From assembly GCA_040754315.1 (NCBI GenBank), contig JBFMCS010000036.1:1-64000 (forward strand): 64,000 bases of DNA, in the 5' to 3' direction. Shown here one piece after another: positions 18,324 to 27,371 of the stretch (positions are counted from its first letter, which is position 1; each line of letters starts with the position of its first letter). The notes below the pieces were generated by a model. That model was given only the letters and a program-made list of their open reading frames with translations, was not told the DNA's origin and ran no database searches. Origin of the DNA: Bacillota bacterium. Its GTDB lineage: Bacteria; Bacillota; Sulfobacillia; DUSP01; JBFMCS01. The position numbers were made by a program, and so were the translations under genes.

Positions 18324-18793
18324 GTCCTCTCCTCCTCGTAGATGCCCAGGTTATACAGGCGTATTCTCCCCTCCCCCAGGGCGCCTTCCCAGTGGCACCC
18401 AGGCTCCAGCACTAGTTCCTCACCCCCCCCCAACCCAAGCCTGACCCCGCCGCTGCGGCTAACAGCCCTCACCACCAGCCAAGGAGCCACCTCTGGCCAT
18501 GCCTGCCCTGGAAGAGACAGCCTCTCCTCCCCCCGGTGGGAGGCGCCCGTCTCCCCCAGGTGCACCCTGGTGATGTGGAGCCCGGGACAGCCCGGAAGCC
18601 TCACGGCCCACCCCCGGCGCGGCGCGCCCGTGGCAGGGACTCGCCCCCCCAGCTCCCATACCAGTGGCCCCTCGTCAAGACCCTCACTCATCCCCCCCTC
18701 GTAGGTCATCACCAGGAGGCACACCCTGGGCGTACCGGAAACCCAGAGTGCCAGTGTAATGGCCAGTAGAACCGCGGGAATCACCACTCGCAC
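18320..18793 (-). CDS. Exported/membrane-anchored protein of unknown function, paralogue of the next gene
   Basis: 157 residues with an N-terminal hydrophobic helix (about 3-19) and a soluble outside domain rich in glycine and beta-forming residues. First gene of the operon that continues to the MFS transporter at 14046. It shares its C-terminal motif (RIRLYNLGI) with the following protein (RIAVYNAGW). No catalytic motif is visible and the family is unknown to me. Confidence 0.65.
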   Translation of the reverse strand: MRVVIPAVLLAITLALWVSGTPRVCLLVMTYEGGMSEGLDEGPLVWELGGRVPATGAPRRGWAVRLPGCPGLHITRVHLGETGASHRGEERLSLPGQAWPEVAPWLVVRAVSRSGGVRLGLGGGEELVLEPGCHWEGALGEGRIRLYNLGIYEEERT

Positions 18794-18950
18794 CCCACTG
18801 CCTCCTTCCAGTTATTCCCATCTCAACGACAGGTTTCGACGCCACCTTCCAGATTCCTCCAAAAGATAGATCTGCAGATTCAAAAGGGGCCATGATGGAG
18901 AAGGAAATGAAAGGTGGTACCCGGGAAAAGGAGTGGGGCAAGGAATCCCA

Positions 18951-18974
18951 AGGGGCCCCTGGCCAGGGGCCCCT
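18951..18974 (-). terminator. Perfect 24-bp palindrome downstream of glyA
   Basis: AGGGGCCCCTGG followed immediately by its exact reverse complement makes a self-complementary 24-mer 30 bases past the glyA stop. On the minus strand it is followed by TTGGGATTCCTTG, a poor T-run, so it may terminate transcription weakly or insulate glyA from the downstream operon. No other role is indicated. Confidence 0.5.
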
Positions 18975-19003
18975 CCTGGAAAGCCTTGATTACTTCGCCC
19001 TTT

Positions 19004-20275
19004 CTACAAGAGCTCCGGGTAGAGCGGGTAGTCCTCCACAAACCCCTTCACCGCCGCCCGGGCCCGTTCCTGCACCTCCGGGTCGGAAGGGCTCTTTAGG
19101 ACCTGGGCGATGATGCTGCCAATACCCCGCATGACGTCCTCCTTCATCCCCCTGGTGGTGACCGCAGGGGTGCCGATGCGGATCCCGCTGGTGACCATGG
19201 GCGGTTTCGTGTCGAAGGGCAGTGCGTTCTTGTTCACGGTGATCCCGACATCATCCAGGGCCCTCTCCGCCTGCTTGCCGGTGAGGCCCACACCCGTAAC
19301 CTCCACGAGCATGAGGTGGTTGTCCGTGCCGCCTGAAACAAGGCGCAATCCCTGCCCGGCCAGGGCCTCCGCCAAGGCCTTTGCATTCCGGACAACCTGG
19401 GCCTGGTAGGTCCTGAAGTCCTCGCCGAATGCCTCCTTGAGGGCCACCGCCTTCGCCGCGATGACATGCATAAGGGGCCCACCCTGGATCCCAGGGAACA
19501 CCGCCTTGTCCACCTTCTCGGCGAACTTGGCCTTGCAGAGGATGAGTCCCCCCCGGGGCCCCCTGAGGGTCTTGTGGGTTGTGGTGGTAACGAAATCGGC
19601 ATGGGGCGTGGGGTTGGGATGCACACCTGCGGCAACAAGCCCCGCCACGTGGGCCATGTCCACCATGAGCATGGCGCCAACCCCATCGCACACCCCTCTT
19701 AAGCGTTCAAAGTCAATGAAACGTGGGTAGGCGCTGGCGCCCGCCACCACCATGACAGGCTTGTGCTCCCTGGCCAGATCCTCGAGGCGCTGGTAGTCGA
19801 TGGTCTCCGTATCCCGGGAGACCCCGTAGGGCACGAAGCGGAAGTACTGCCCGGAGAAGTTCAGGGGATGCCCGTGGGTAAGGTGGCCCCCGTGGGACAG
19901 GTCCATGCCAAGCACCGTGTCTCCTGGCTTCAAGACGGCAAAGTAGACGGCGGTGTTCGCCTGCGCCCCGGAGTGGGGCTGGACATTGGCGTGTTGGGCC
20001 CCGAACAGTTCCTTGGCCCTTTCAATTGCCAGCGTCTCAGTGATGTCCACGAAGTGGCAGCCGCCATAGTACCGCCGGCCGGGCAGCCCCTCCGCGTACT
20101 TGTTGGTGAGCACCGACCCCTGGGCCGCCATGACAGCCCTGCTGGTGAAGTTTTCCGATGCAATGAGCTCGATGCCTCCAGACTGTCTCGCCATCTCCTT
20201 CCTGATGGCCTCCGCCACCTCGGGATCAACCTCGGCCACAGCCTCGAGGTCCGGATACCTGGTATAGCGCTCCAA
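19004..20275 (-). CDS. glyA: Serine hydroxymethyltransferase
   Basis: 423 residues, normal length. PLP enzyme that interconverts serine and glycine, charging tetrahydrofolate with a one-carbon unit. The PLP lysine is K235 in [14 protein letters not shown]; the N-terminal ELIASEN and tetrahydrofolate-site segments are intact. The start is a TTG with GGGGGAGTGA just upstream. It lies 48 bases downstream of a Nudix gene in the same direction. It ties functionally to the folate genes (pabABC) and the serine operon at 41827-45396, though it is not co-transcribed with either. Confidence 0.97.
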   Translation of the reverse strand: MERYTRYPDLEAVAEVDPEVAEAIRKEMARQSGGIELIASENFTSRAVMAAQGSVLTNKYAEGLPGRRYYGGCHFVDITETLAIERAKELFGAQHANVQPHSGAQANTAVYFAVLKPGDTVLGMDLSHGGHLTHGHPLNFSGQYFRFVPYGVSRDTETIDYQRLEDLAREHKPVMVVAGASAYPRFIDFERLRGVCDGVGAMLMVDMAHVAGLVAAGVHPNPTPHADFVTTTTHKTLRGPRGGLILCKAKFAEKVDKAVFPGIQGGPLMHVIAAKAVALKEAFGEDFRTYQAQVVRNAKALAEALAGQGLRLVSGGTDNHLMLVEVTGVGLTGKQAERALDDVGITVNKNALPFDTKPPMVTSGIRIGTPAVTTRGMKEDVMRGIGSIIAQVLKSPSDPEVQERARAAVKGFVEDYPLYPELL

Positions 20276-20323
20276 CTCGTCACTCCCCCCTACTCCACGG
20301 TTGTCTACAGCCTTCCTTCCATC

Positions 20324-20797
20324 TCAGGGCCAGCCTCGGCAAGGCCCCGGGGACAGTCCCACAAAACGCGCCCCTGAGCGCACAGGGTCCAGCAGGAATG
20401 CCATGGCCTTCCTCAACACCTCCGTGTTGGAGGGGTAGCTGGAGACCTTGAGGGCCTCCTCCGGCCCAAACCAGCAGGCACTCCGGATCTCAGATAGGAG
20501 CGGTTTCACCTCACCACCCCTGGCCCGGACCAGGAAGTAGCGCACCGTCTTGGACACCACCTGGCCATCCCGCCCAGTGTAGAAGTAGTGGGTCTCGCCA
20601 AGGCTCTCCTCTATCTCTCCCTCAAGGCCAGTCTCCTCCTGGATCTCCCTGAGGGCGGCCTCCTCGGGTGTCTCCCCCTGGTCCACTACGCCCTTGGCCA
20701 GGGACCACCTCCCATAGGCATCCTTTATGAGCAGGACCTGGGGCCCGGGCTCCCCGCCTTGGAACACCACACCGCCAGCGGAAAACTCCCTTCTCAC
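20324..20797 (-). CDS. Nudix hydrolase
   Basis: 157 residues. The Nudix box is complete (G-x5-E-x7-REIQEETGL, about residues 36-58), placing a metal-dependent pyrophosphohydrolase on a nucleoside diphosphate-linked substrate. The small single domain with SAGGVVF at the N-terminus resembles the bis(5'-nucleosyl)-tetraphosphatase/MutT-like group, but the substrate cannot be fixed. The start is a GTG with GGGAGG eight bases upstream. The last 20 residues past the fold are unusual and proline/glycine-rich. Confidence 0.9.
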   Translation of the reverse strand: MRREFSAGGVVFQGGEPGPQVLLIKDAYGRWSLAKGVVDQGETPEEAALREIQEETGLEGEIEESLGETHYFYTGRDGQVVSKTVRYFLVRARGGEVKPLLSEIRSACWFGPEEALKVSSYPSNTEVLRKAMAFLLDPVRSGARFVGLSPGPCRGWP

Positions 20798-20866
20798 CTA
20801 GATCGCCTCCCAAAGAACACAGGGAGAGAAGGTCTCTCCCCCTGGCGTAGCGCTCACGCAATGACC

Positions 20867-21421
20867 TTAGTGGTAGACATCCTTAAAGGTGGCCAGGGCC
20901 TTCTGGACACCGGCGTTCACAGCCTTGGAGGATACCGTGGCTCCAGAGACCGCCTGCACGTCCTGCTGAAGCGCCACCGGATCCCCGGGGGACTTGCCCA
21001 CGTACTGGTCGAGGAATGCGGGCTCGGCTACCTTGGTTCCTATTCCTGGGGTCTCGGACATGCCCAGGATCCTCACGGAAGAGACGCTCCCCTCAGGGTC
21101 CATGGTGACCATGAGTCTCACGGGTCCCGCGTAACCGGCACCCTCGGTAAGGGCTATGACACCCACAGCCTGGCCTCCCTTGAGTCCCTTGTAGAAGGTA
21201 ACGCCCCCGGCTTCCTCCGGTTCGAACTCCTCAGCCTCGGGCAGCCCCTCCCTGAGACTCTCCATGAGGGCCGCCGCCTCTCTAGCCTCAATGACAGGCG
21301 CGGTCACGCCGTAGGTCTGTGCCAAGGCCGCCCCTGCCATGGCGGTAAAAAGGGCCAGGATAACGCCAAGCCGCACTACATCCTTGAGGCCGCCCCGGGA
21401 TTGTCCCTCTGCCTGCTCCAT
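20867..21421 (-). CDS. FMN-binding domain protein (RnfG-like), extracytoplasmic
   Basis: 184 residues: one N-terminal membrane helix (ILALFTAMAGAALA) then an FMN-binding domain ending with the flavinylation motif VSGATVSSKAV, in which the threonine takes FMN covalently through a phosphoester (added by ApbE in characterised systems). The domain therefore sits outside the membrane and passes electrons. ATG at 21421 chosen; a TTG at 21445 is an alternative. It follows the Gx-family membrane protein and the lipoprotein flavoprotein, a combination known in Firmicutes for flavin-based extracytosolic electron transfer. No apbE is present in the window. Confidence 0.88.
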   Translation of the reverse strand: MEQAEGQSRGGLKDVVRLGVILALFTAMAGAALAQTYGVTAPVIEAREAAALMESLREGLPEAEEFEPEEAGGVTFYKGLKGGQAVGVIALTEGAGYAGPVRLMVTMDPEGSVSSVRILGMSETPGIGTKVAEPAFLDQYVGKSPGDPVALQQDVQAVSGATVSSKAVNAGVQKALATFKDVYH

Positions 21422-21562
21422 CTCAACAAGATCCCCCTTCACCAATGCTGCCCTGGTCCCGCCCGCATGATAGCAGGAGCAGGCTTCAAAGTCAACGGGG
21501 TTCCCTAACCACCCACTACCCTTTCTAGAAGACTTCGAAAAACCCTCTTGTGCGAATCTGCC

Positions 21563-22147
21563 CTAGTGTGGGTTTCTCACCATGAGGCGATCGCTGGCCG
21601 CCTTCAGGCGTAACGTCACCAGGCCGACGAAGGTTCCCGTAGGCAAGGCGAAGGCCAATAGGTATGGCAGGTAGAGCAGGAGCCCCGGGTGCCCCACCAG
21701 GAACATGGCGGTCACCAGCTGGGCCACGTTGTGGCTCACCGCCCCCACCAGGCTCACCCCGACCAAGCCCAGGTGCCCCCCGCCGAAGCCCAGCGACCCA
21801 GCCATGAACAGCGTGCTTATAACGGCCCCGGAGAGGCCCAGGAAGAAGCCCGCGCTCATGAAGGTGCCGCCCACGAGGCCTCCCAGGAGGACCCTGAGGA
21901 GACTCACGGTAAGCGCCTCCCCTAGGCCGAAGGTAGCCACGGTGTACAGGGCAACGATATTCGCCAAGCCCAGTTTTGCCCCGGGGAAGAGGAAGGGCAA
22001 GGGAAGCAGGGCCTCAACGGCGTGAAGCCCTACGGCCAGGGACACAAGCAAGGCAAGGTAAACCACCTTGAAGGTGCGGCTCACCTGCATGCGCTGACCC
22101 TGGAGCCCCCGAGAGCCCCTGTGCTTTTCCACTAGCGTCTCCCCCAT
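21563..22147 (-). CDS. Gx transporter family membrane protein (heptaprenyl-diphosphate-synthase-I-like)
   Basis: 194 residues with about five membrane helices and the ECF-S-like pattern FPGAKLGLANIVALY plus a glycine-rich GGLVGGTFMSAGFFLGLSGA. Annotated in databases as heptaprenyl diphosphate synthase component I or Gx transporter, it usually accompanies an FMN-binding protein, as here; function is unproven, perhaps membrane delivery or electron transfer to the flavin. The start at 22147 overlaps the flavoprotein stop by 16 bases and has GGGAGG upstream, so the pair is coupled. Confidence 0.85.
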   Translation of the reverse strand: MGETLVEKHRGSRGLQGQRMQVSRTFKVVYLALLVSLAVGLHAVEALLPLPFLFPGAKLGLANIVALYTVATFGLGEALTVSLLRVLLGGLVGGTFMSAGFFLGLSGAVISTLFMAGSLGFGGGHLGLVGVSLVGAVSHNVAQLVTAMFLVGHPGLLLYLPYLLAFALPTGTFVGLVTLRLKAASDRLMVRNPH

Positions 22148-23532
22148 GCCGGCTTGGCCTCCCGCCTGGCCACCTCTACCGCTGAACGGGCGGCTACCCG
22201 TCCCAGCACGATGGCAGCCGTGAGGTGTCCGGAGCCTCGCTCACCCGCGCCGAACACACCTCCCACAACCTCCCCGGCGGCAAAGAAGCCCCCGAAGGGT
22301 TTCCCGTCCCTGAGAACCTGGGCTCCCTGGTTGATCTTGAGGCCTCCCAGGGTGGCCCAGACCGCTGGGCGCACCTCCAGGGCGAAGTAGGGTGCCTCGT
22401 CAACGGGGCTTCCCTGTTCCCGGCCGAACTCGTCGTCTCCCACAGAGGCGTTGTACCTCTCCACGGTACTCCCCAGGGCACTCCAGGGAACCTTCAGCCT
22501 TTGGGAAATGGCCTCCAAGTCTTCCTCCTCGATAAGTCCGTCGCTCCTAAGGGCAGGCGGTCCCAGCCTCATCACCTGGAGGTCTCCCAGGAGAAAGGCG
22601 CGGGATCCGGGCTGGTCCATGATGGCTCTGGCCAGGGCCTGAGGATCGCCAGTCTCGTCAGCGAACCTCAGTCCCTCCCGGTTCACAAGGATGGCCCCGT
22701 TCTCCACGGCCTTCATGACGGGAATACCGTCCTGGGTCACCGCAGGGTATACCTGGATGTACTGCATGTGCGTTATGTCCGCGCCAGATGCCATCGCCAG
22801 CCTAAGCCCATCTCCCTGGGCCTGGGAGAGATTCACCCCTATTCCCTCCCACTGGTTCGCGAACCGCGATATCATGTCAGTGTTGCCGCCGAAGCCGCCG
22901 GTGGCCAGGATCAGGGCCCTGCACTTCACCAGGAATTCCTTGCCTCCCGGCTGGGCCACCCTGGCACCCACCATCTTGCCCTCTTTACCCATTAAGAGCT
23001 CGGTAACGCGGTTCTCCAGTCTTATGTCTACCCGCCAGCGGTCAAGGCTGTTCTGGAGGGCCTTTACCACCTCAGGCCCTGTGACACCCTCCCGGGACTG
23101 GTGATACCATGGGGCACCCTGGGGGTCTGGGACCTCCACCTGTACCCCCAGGTCCTCGAGGTACCTGGCGGCCTCGCCGGATCCCCCTGCCACCAGGCGC
23201 GCCATCTCCGGTATGGAGCGGTTCATCCCGAACTCCAGGATGTCTCGCTCGAGGTCTTTGGTGGAGAAGTCAATGCCCGCCTCGGCCTGCACCGGGGTTC
23301 CGGCCGCCGATAGCCCCTGGGCCCTCAAGGCCGAACCACCCAGAGCCCGTCCTTGTTCCAGTAGTGTCACCCGGGCACCCATGGAGGCGGCCACCTCGGC
23401 TGCGGTCATACCAGCCACGCCGCCTCCAATAACAAGGATGTCTGTGGTGATGGCCGGGTCACGGGGCCCACGGGTGCCCAGGCACCCGGACAGTACCATG
23501 GCGCAGCACACCAGGGCCCAAACGCTCTTCAA
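22132..23532 (-). CDS. FAD-dependent lipoprotein oxidoreductase, fumarate-reductase/flavocytochrome c type
   Basis: 466 residues. A lipobox LSGC (C17) marks it as a lipoprotein outside the membrane. The FAD-binding motif VIGGGVAGM...LLEQG is near 34-60 and the C-terminal flavin segment FFAAGEVVGGVFGAGE near 415-430. In fumarate reductases the active-site region reads HTMGG; here it is WATLGGLKI, so the catalytic histidine is absent and the substrate is probably not fumarate. It is first of a three-gene unit with the Gx protein and the FMN-binding protein, giving a likely membrane-to-outside electron path that ends on an unknown acceptor. Confidence 0.85.
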   Translation of the reverse strand: MKSVWALVCCAMVLSGCLGTRGPRDPAITTDILVIGGGVAGMTAAEVAASMGARVTLLEQGRALGGSALRAQGLSAAGTPVQAEAGIDFSTKDLERDILEFGMNRSIPEMARLVAGGSGEAARYLEDLGVQVEVPDPQGAPWYHQSREGVTGPEVVKALQNSLDRWRVDIRLENRVTELLMGKEGKMVGARVAQPGGKEFLVKCRALILATGGFGGNTDMISRFANQWEGIGVNLSQAQGDGLRLAMASGADITHMQYIQVYPAVTQDGIPVMKAVENGAILVNREGLRFADETGDPQALARAIMDQPGSRAFLLGDLQVMRLGPPALRSDGLIEEEDLEAISQRLKVPWSALGSTVERYNASVGDDEFGREQGSPVDEAPYFALEVRPAVWATLGGLKINQGAQVLRDGKPFGGFFAAGEVVGGVFGAGERGSGHLTAAIVLGRVAARSAVEVARREAKPAWGRR

Positions 23533-23570
23533 AGAAAAGCCCCCCTTCCCGGCAGCCCGGGAAGCGCGGG

Positions 23571-25817
23571 CTACCGGAGAGTCCCCGACAGGAGGAGCAT
23601 TGCTCCCAGGACCGTCAGGGTCAACGCCAGGAGCAGCGAACCCAGGTTGAGGTTCCAGGGTGTCCAGACCCTGGGCTTTGGCTCGGGGCTGGGCTCATCG
23701 TCCAGATGGGACACCGCCTCCTTGGCTCTCTTGGCCAGGTTCACATAGGCTGCATCCACCGCCTTGTCCAGATCCCTCACCCCGCCCGCCAGGCCCATGG
23801 CTGCCCTGGAGGCCCTGGCGTAGCCTTTATTAAGCTTTTCGTCCACATCTCCGGTTTTATTCACGAAGATATCCGCTGCTTCGGAGGCTACAGAGTAGAG
23901 CATGTTTACGCCCTCTTCCACCCGGGATACATGGCGGACCACCGCCATGGCCAGGCCATGAAGGCCCGAGTACAGGCGATCAAAACCCCCTTCGGACCTG
24001 CCCACGAAGCATACGGCGCCCGCGAGCGCAACCGTCATGGCATCGCTGGCACGGCCCAGGGCCCTCTCAGCCAGCCTGCCGGCGCCCGCCGAGGCAAGGG
24101 TGCTGGCCCAGGCGATGGGCCTGTAGACCAGCCACTCCACGCTGAGGAAGGCAGGGAAGCGCGCCCGGGAGAAGAGCCCCGTCCTCCACGCGCCTAGGTA
24201 GATAAGGATCCCGAGGCCCAGTGGCTTGAGCACATCCCGGATATCTCGCCAGGCAAAGAAGCGCAAGTGGTGAAGGTGTTCAAGGGCATGGTGGTCAAAG
24301 CCAAGGGCCTCTACCGCCGGGAAGACCAGGGCATCCATGAGAAGACCAGGGAAGAGACCCACCAGGAGAATGAGGAGGGCCAGTGCTATGAGGCTCGCCT
24401 CGGCCAGGCGTAGACCGCGGTCTTCAATGTGGCCGCACCTCCTATAGCCAAAGAATATCCCGCCCAGGCGTATAAAGTAGACTGCCGTGAGGGCGCTGCC
24501 CAGGGTAAAGCCCCATTCTGCCCAGTGGAGCGAGGCCAGGTGGGTCTCGTGGTAGGCCTCGGTCAGGGCATGATGGATCATGGTCTTGCTGCCAAAGCCG
24601 CTGAAGCCCGGGAGCCCGGTGATGGCCCCGAAGACCAGCACGAAGGTCACGGCGGCCACTGGCATGCTCCTCCACAGGCCGCTCATCTTGGTCAGGTCAA
24701 GGCTGTGGGTCTTCATGTAGACGTAGCCTACTGTCATGAAGGCGGCGGCCTTGAACACCACGTGGTTCATCATGTGGTAGAAGGCACCGCCAAAGCCCAT
24801 GGCACCCTCGAGGCCCAGGATGGCACCGGCCCCCACACCGGTGAGAATGTATCCCATCTGGCTAATGGAACTATAGGCCAGCACACGCTTGGCATTGGTC
24901 TGGAATAGGGCCATGAAGCCCCCGGCTATCATCGTGGCAATCCCGATGCCCAGAAGGGTAAGGCCATTTGAGAACGCCTGGGGGATCTGGCTGTGGCCCC
25001 CGGGTCCCAGTACCGTGAAGAACACCCGGATGAGGCCGTAGGCACCCGCCTTGATGAGCACACCCGAGAGCACTGCGCTGGCAGGCGCAGGCGCTACCGG
25101 GTGCGCCTGGGGCAGCCAGATGTGGAGAGGTACCATCCCCGCCTTCATTCCGAAGCCAAGTAGTACCAGGACGGTCACCAGGGGGAAGTAGCCGCTGGAC
25201 AGGAGGTCTCCCGCCAGGGAACCATCCAGCCCGGTCCCGGATACATATCCCAGGATCATGATGGCGAATACCAGGCAAAGGCCACCCACTACCCCCATGT
25301 AGAGGAAGGTCTTGCCAGCCGCCATGGCCTCAGGGGTCTCCTCGTGAACCACCAGGGCGTAGGAAGCGAAGGTCATGAGTTCGAAGAAGATGAACAGGGT
25401 GAAGAGGTCCGCCGAAAGGAACACGCCGGTGGTCGCACCCATGGTGAAGAGCATGAATGCCCAGTAGCGCGGCAGGCTGTGGCCGTGTGCCATGTAGTCC
25501 ATGGAGTAGAGCATTGCCAGGGACCATCCCAGGGTAGCCAGGAGGGCAATCCCTGTACCGAAGGCGTCAGCCCTGAAGTGAATGCCGTATCCCATGGCCC
25601 CCACGGTGAACTCCACGGGCCCGTGGACCACCCTGGGAACCAGGGCAAGGCCCATGGCCACTGAGGCGAAGCCCGCCAGGATGCACAGGATGCCTCCGGC
25701 CCGGTGGGACCTGGCGGTCAAGGCATAGGCGGGCAGGGCAACCAGCATGGGCAGGAGTGCCATCCACACGGGCAGCCCACTGTATGATGCATGGAGTCCT
25801 GCTGGGGCGGCTGCCAT
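23571..25817 (-). CDS. NuoL/MrpA-like antiporter subunit with C-terminal tail
   Basis: 748 residues. A core of about 14 helices with the proton-antiporter motif: glutamate in FFELMTFASYALVVHEE and lysines in GFGMKAGMVPLHIWLP and GVLIKAGAYGL. After the core comes an extension with a long hydrophilic, alpha-helical stretch (about 560-700) and a final membrane helix (LNLGSLLLALTLTVLGAMLLL). It is last in the operon that begins with mrpE. It is a close paralogue of the 31520-33523 product, with the same tail arrangement. Start ATG has AGGAGG six bases upstream. Role: cation/proton translocation; whether it partners the Mrp complex or a redox module is open. Confidence 0.85.
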   Translation of the reverse strand: MAAAPAGLHASYSGLPVWMALLPMLVALPAYALTARSHRAGGILCILAGFASVAMGLALVPRVVHGPVEFTVGAMGYGIHFRADAFGTGIALLATLGWSLAMLYSMDYMAHGHSLPRYWAFMLFTMGATTGVFLSADLFTLFIFFELMTFASYALVVHEETPEAMAAGKTFLYMGVVGGLCLVFAIMILGYVSGTGLDGSLAGDLLSSGYFPLVTVLVLLGFGMKAGMVPLHIWLPQAHPVAPAPASAVLSGVLIKAGAYGLIRVFFTVLGPGGHSQIPQAFSNGLTLLGIGIATMIAGGFMALFQTNAKRVLAYSSISQMGYILTGVGAGAILGLEGAMGFGGAFYHMMNHVVFKAAAFMTVGYVYMKTHSLDLTKMSGLWRSMPVAAVTFVLVFGAITGLPGFSGFGSKTMIHHALTEAYHETHLASLHWAEWGFTLGSALTAVYFIRLGGIFFGYRRCGHIEDRGLRLAEASLIALALLILLVGLFPGLLMDALVFPAVEALGFDHHALEHLHHLRFFAWRDIRDVLKPLGLGILIYLGAWRTGLFSRARFPAFLSVEWLVYRPIAWASTLASAGAGRLAERALGRASDAMTVALAGAVCFVGRSEGGFDRLYSGLHGLAMAVVRHVSRVEEGVNMLYSVASEAADIFVNKTGDVDEKLNKGYARASRAAMGLAGGVRDLDKAVDAAYVNLAKRAKEAVSHLDDEPSPEPKPRVWTPWNLNLGSLLLALTLTVLGAMLLLSGTLR

Positions 25818-25827
25818 TGTGGACCTC

Positions 25828-27303
25828 CTAATGATAGAGCAATGCCGCCGCCATCTCCGAGAGGATCAGCGGCAGGCTCCTGGGTATGACATTGAAGAAC
25901 ACGTTTGCCAGGGCAAGGACGATTATGGGGACCATCATGGTCCAGGGTGCCTCCTGTATGCGGGTATCGGGACACGTATCCTTGAGCCCGCAGAAGGCTG
26001 CTATGATCACGGGCATGTAGTAGGCCATGTTCATGAAACTGGATACCAGCAAGAGCCCCACGAAGAAGGGCCTGCCCACGTCCAGGGCCCCCAGGGATAT
26101 CTGCCACTTGGACAGGAAGGCATTGAAGGGGGGCACGCCAATCATGGCCAGGGAGGCCATGGTGAAGGCCGCCATGGTCAGAGGCATCTTGGGACCGACT
26201 CCACCCATCTTGCTTATGCTCCTGGTATGGATCCGGTGGAGTATGGCGCCGGCGCAAAGAAAGAGCGTGGACTTCATGAACGCATGGCTGAAGATGTGAA
26301 AGATGGTTCCGGCTAGGGCATTGGGGTTTAAGAGGGCCATACCCAGGAGTATGTAGCCCATCTGCCCTATGGTGGAATAGGCCAGCCGGCGCTTAAGGTC
26401 ATCCTGGACTATGGCCACGGCTGACCCCAGGAAGATGGTGATGGCAGCCATCCAGATCATAACCTCGTTCCACCCTGCCTCGCGCACCAGCTCAATGCCG
26501 TAGATATCATATATGATCCTTATGAGACCATATGCCCCGGTCTTGACCAGCAACCCTGAGAGGAGCGCGCTGGCGGGAGAGGGCGCCACAGGGTGGGCGT
26601 CGGGGAGCCACACGTGCAGGGGCACCATGCCCGCCTTGATGCCAAACCCTATGAGGAACCCCACGAAGCCCAGGAGGGCCACGCCACTGGCGCCCGGGAA
26701 TACGCCCCCCTGCCCCAGGCTGATGTTCCCGGTAATCTGGTACGTTATGGCGATTCCCATGAAGATGCTCAGGCCGCCGATGATGGTCATGATCAGGTAC
26801 TTGTAGCCGGCCCTCATGGCCTCGGAGGTCTCCTCGTGGATTACCAGCACGTAGGCGCTGAGGGACATGATCTCATAGAACAGGAAAAGGGTGAACAGGT
26901 CCCCAGCCATGAAGGTGCCCATGCACCCTGCCAGGGCCAGGATGAGGAAGGGGTAGTACCGCTTCTTGTGGTGCTCGTGCTTCATGTACTCCAGGGAGTA
27001 CACAGTGGCCATGGTCCATATGAAGGACGCGATGACCCCCAGGAGGAGCCCCAGGGGGTCCACCCTGAAGGAGAGACCCAGCGGCGGCACGATCCTGGGA
27101 AAGGATGCCTCCACAATGGTTCCCCCGGATACCGCCGGGTACAGTAGCAGGACAAGGCAAGTACACGTTGCGGCCACGATGAGGCTCAGGGTGTTCCTGG
27201 CCTTCCATGACCTCAGCCCGGCCACGTATATGGCGGGGGCAGCCACCAGGGGCAATACCGGAATGATTACTGGCAGCCAGGAAAATGTAGTGTGCTCTCC
27301 CAT
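25828..27303 (-). CDS. Mrp/Nuo-type proton antiporter subunit (MrpD/NuoN-like)
   Basis: 491 residues and about 14 membrane helices. The Proton_antipo_M core is intact: FLFYEIMSLSAYVLVIHEE, GFGIKAGMVPLHVWLPDAH and SGLLVKTGAYGL, then DDLKRRLAYSTIGQMGY. It is the second of three tandem large antiporter subunits and lacks a C-terminal tail. The gap to the next gene is only 10 bases. In Mrp complexes one MrpA and one MrpD are usual; this gene is extra and most like the Mbh/Mrp-related NuoN-type subunits. Start ATG has GGAGG eight bases upstream. Confidence 0.85.
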   Translation of the reverse strand: MGEHTTFSWLPVIIPVLPLVAAPAIYVAGLRSWKARNTLSLIVAATCTCLVLLLYPAVSGGTIVEASFPRIVPPLGLSFRVDPLGLLLGVIASFIWTMATVYSLEYMKHEHHKKRYYPFLILALAGCMGTFMAGDLFTLFLFYEIMSLSAYVLVIHEETSEAMRAGYKYLIMTIIGGLSIFMGIAITYQITGNISLGQGGVFPGASGVALLGFVGFLIGFGIKAGMVPLHVWLPDAHPVAPSPASALLSGLLVKTGAYGLIRIIYDIYGIELVREAGWNEVMIWMAAITIFLGSAVAIVQDDLKRRLAYSTIGQMGYILLGMALLNPNALAGTIFHIFSHAFMKSTLFLCAGAILHRIHTRSISKMGGVGPKMPLTMAAFTMASLAMIGVPPFNAFLSKWQISLGALDVGRPFFVGLLLVSSFMNMAYYMPVIIAAFCGLKDTCPDTRIQEAPWTMMVPIIVLALANVFFNVIPRSLPLILSEMAAALLYH

Positions 27304-27371
27304 CCGTAGGGCCTCCGATCTGTAGACTTACTGTCTCCCCTGCCATGTGTTCTCTTCGCACCGGGGCTTCC

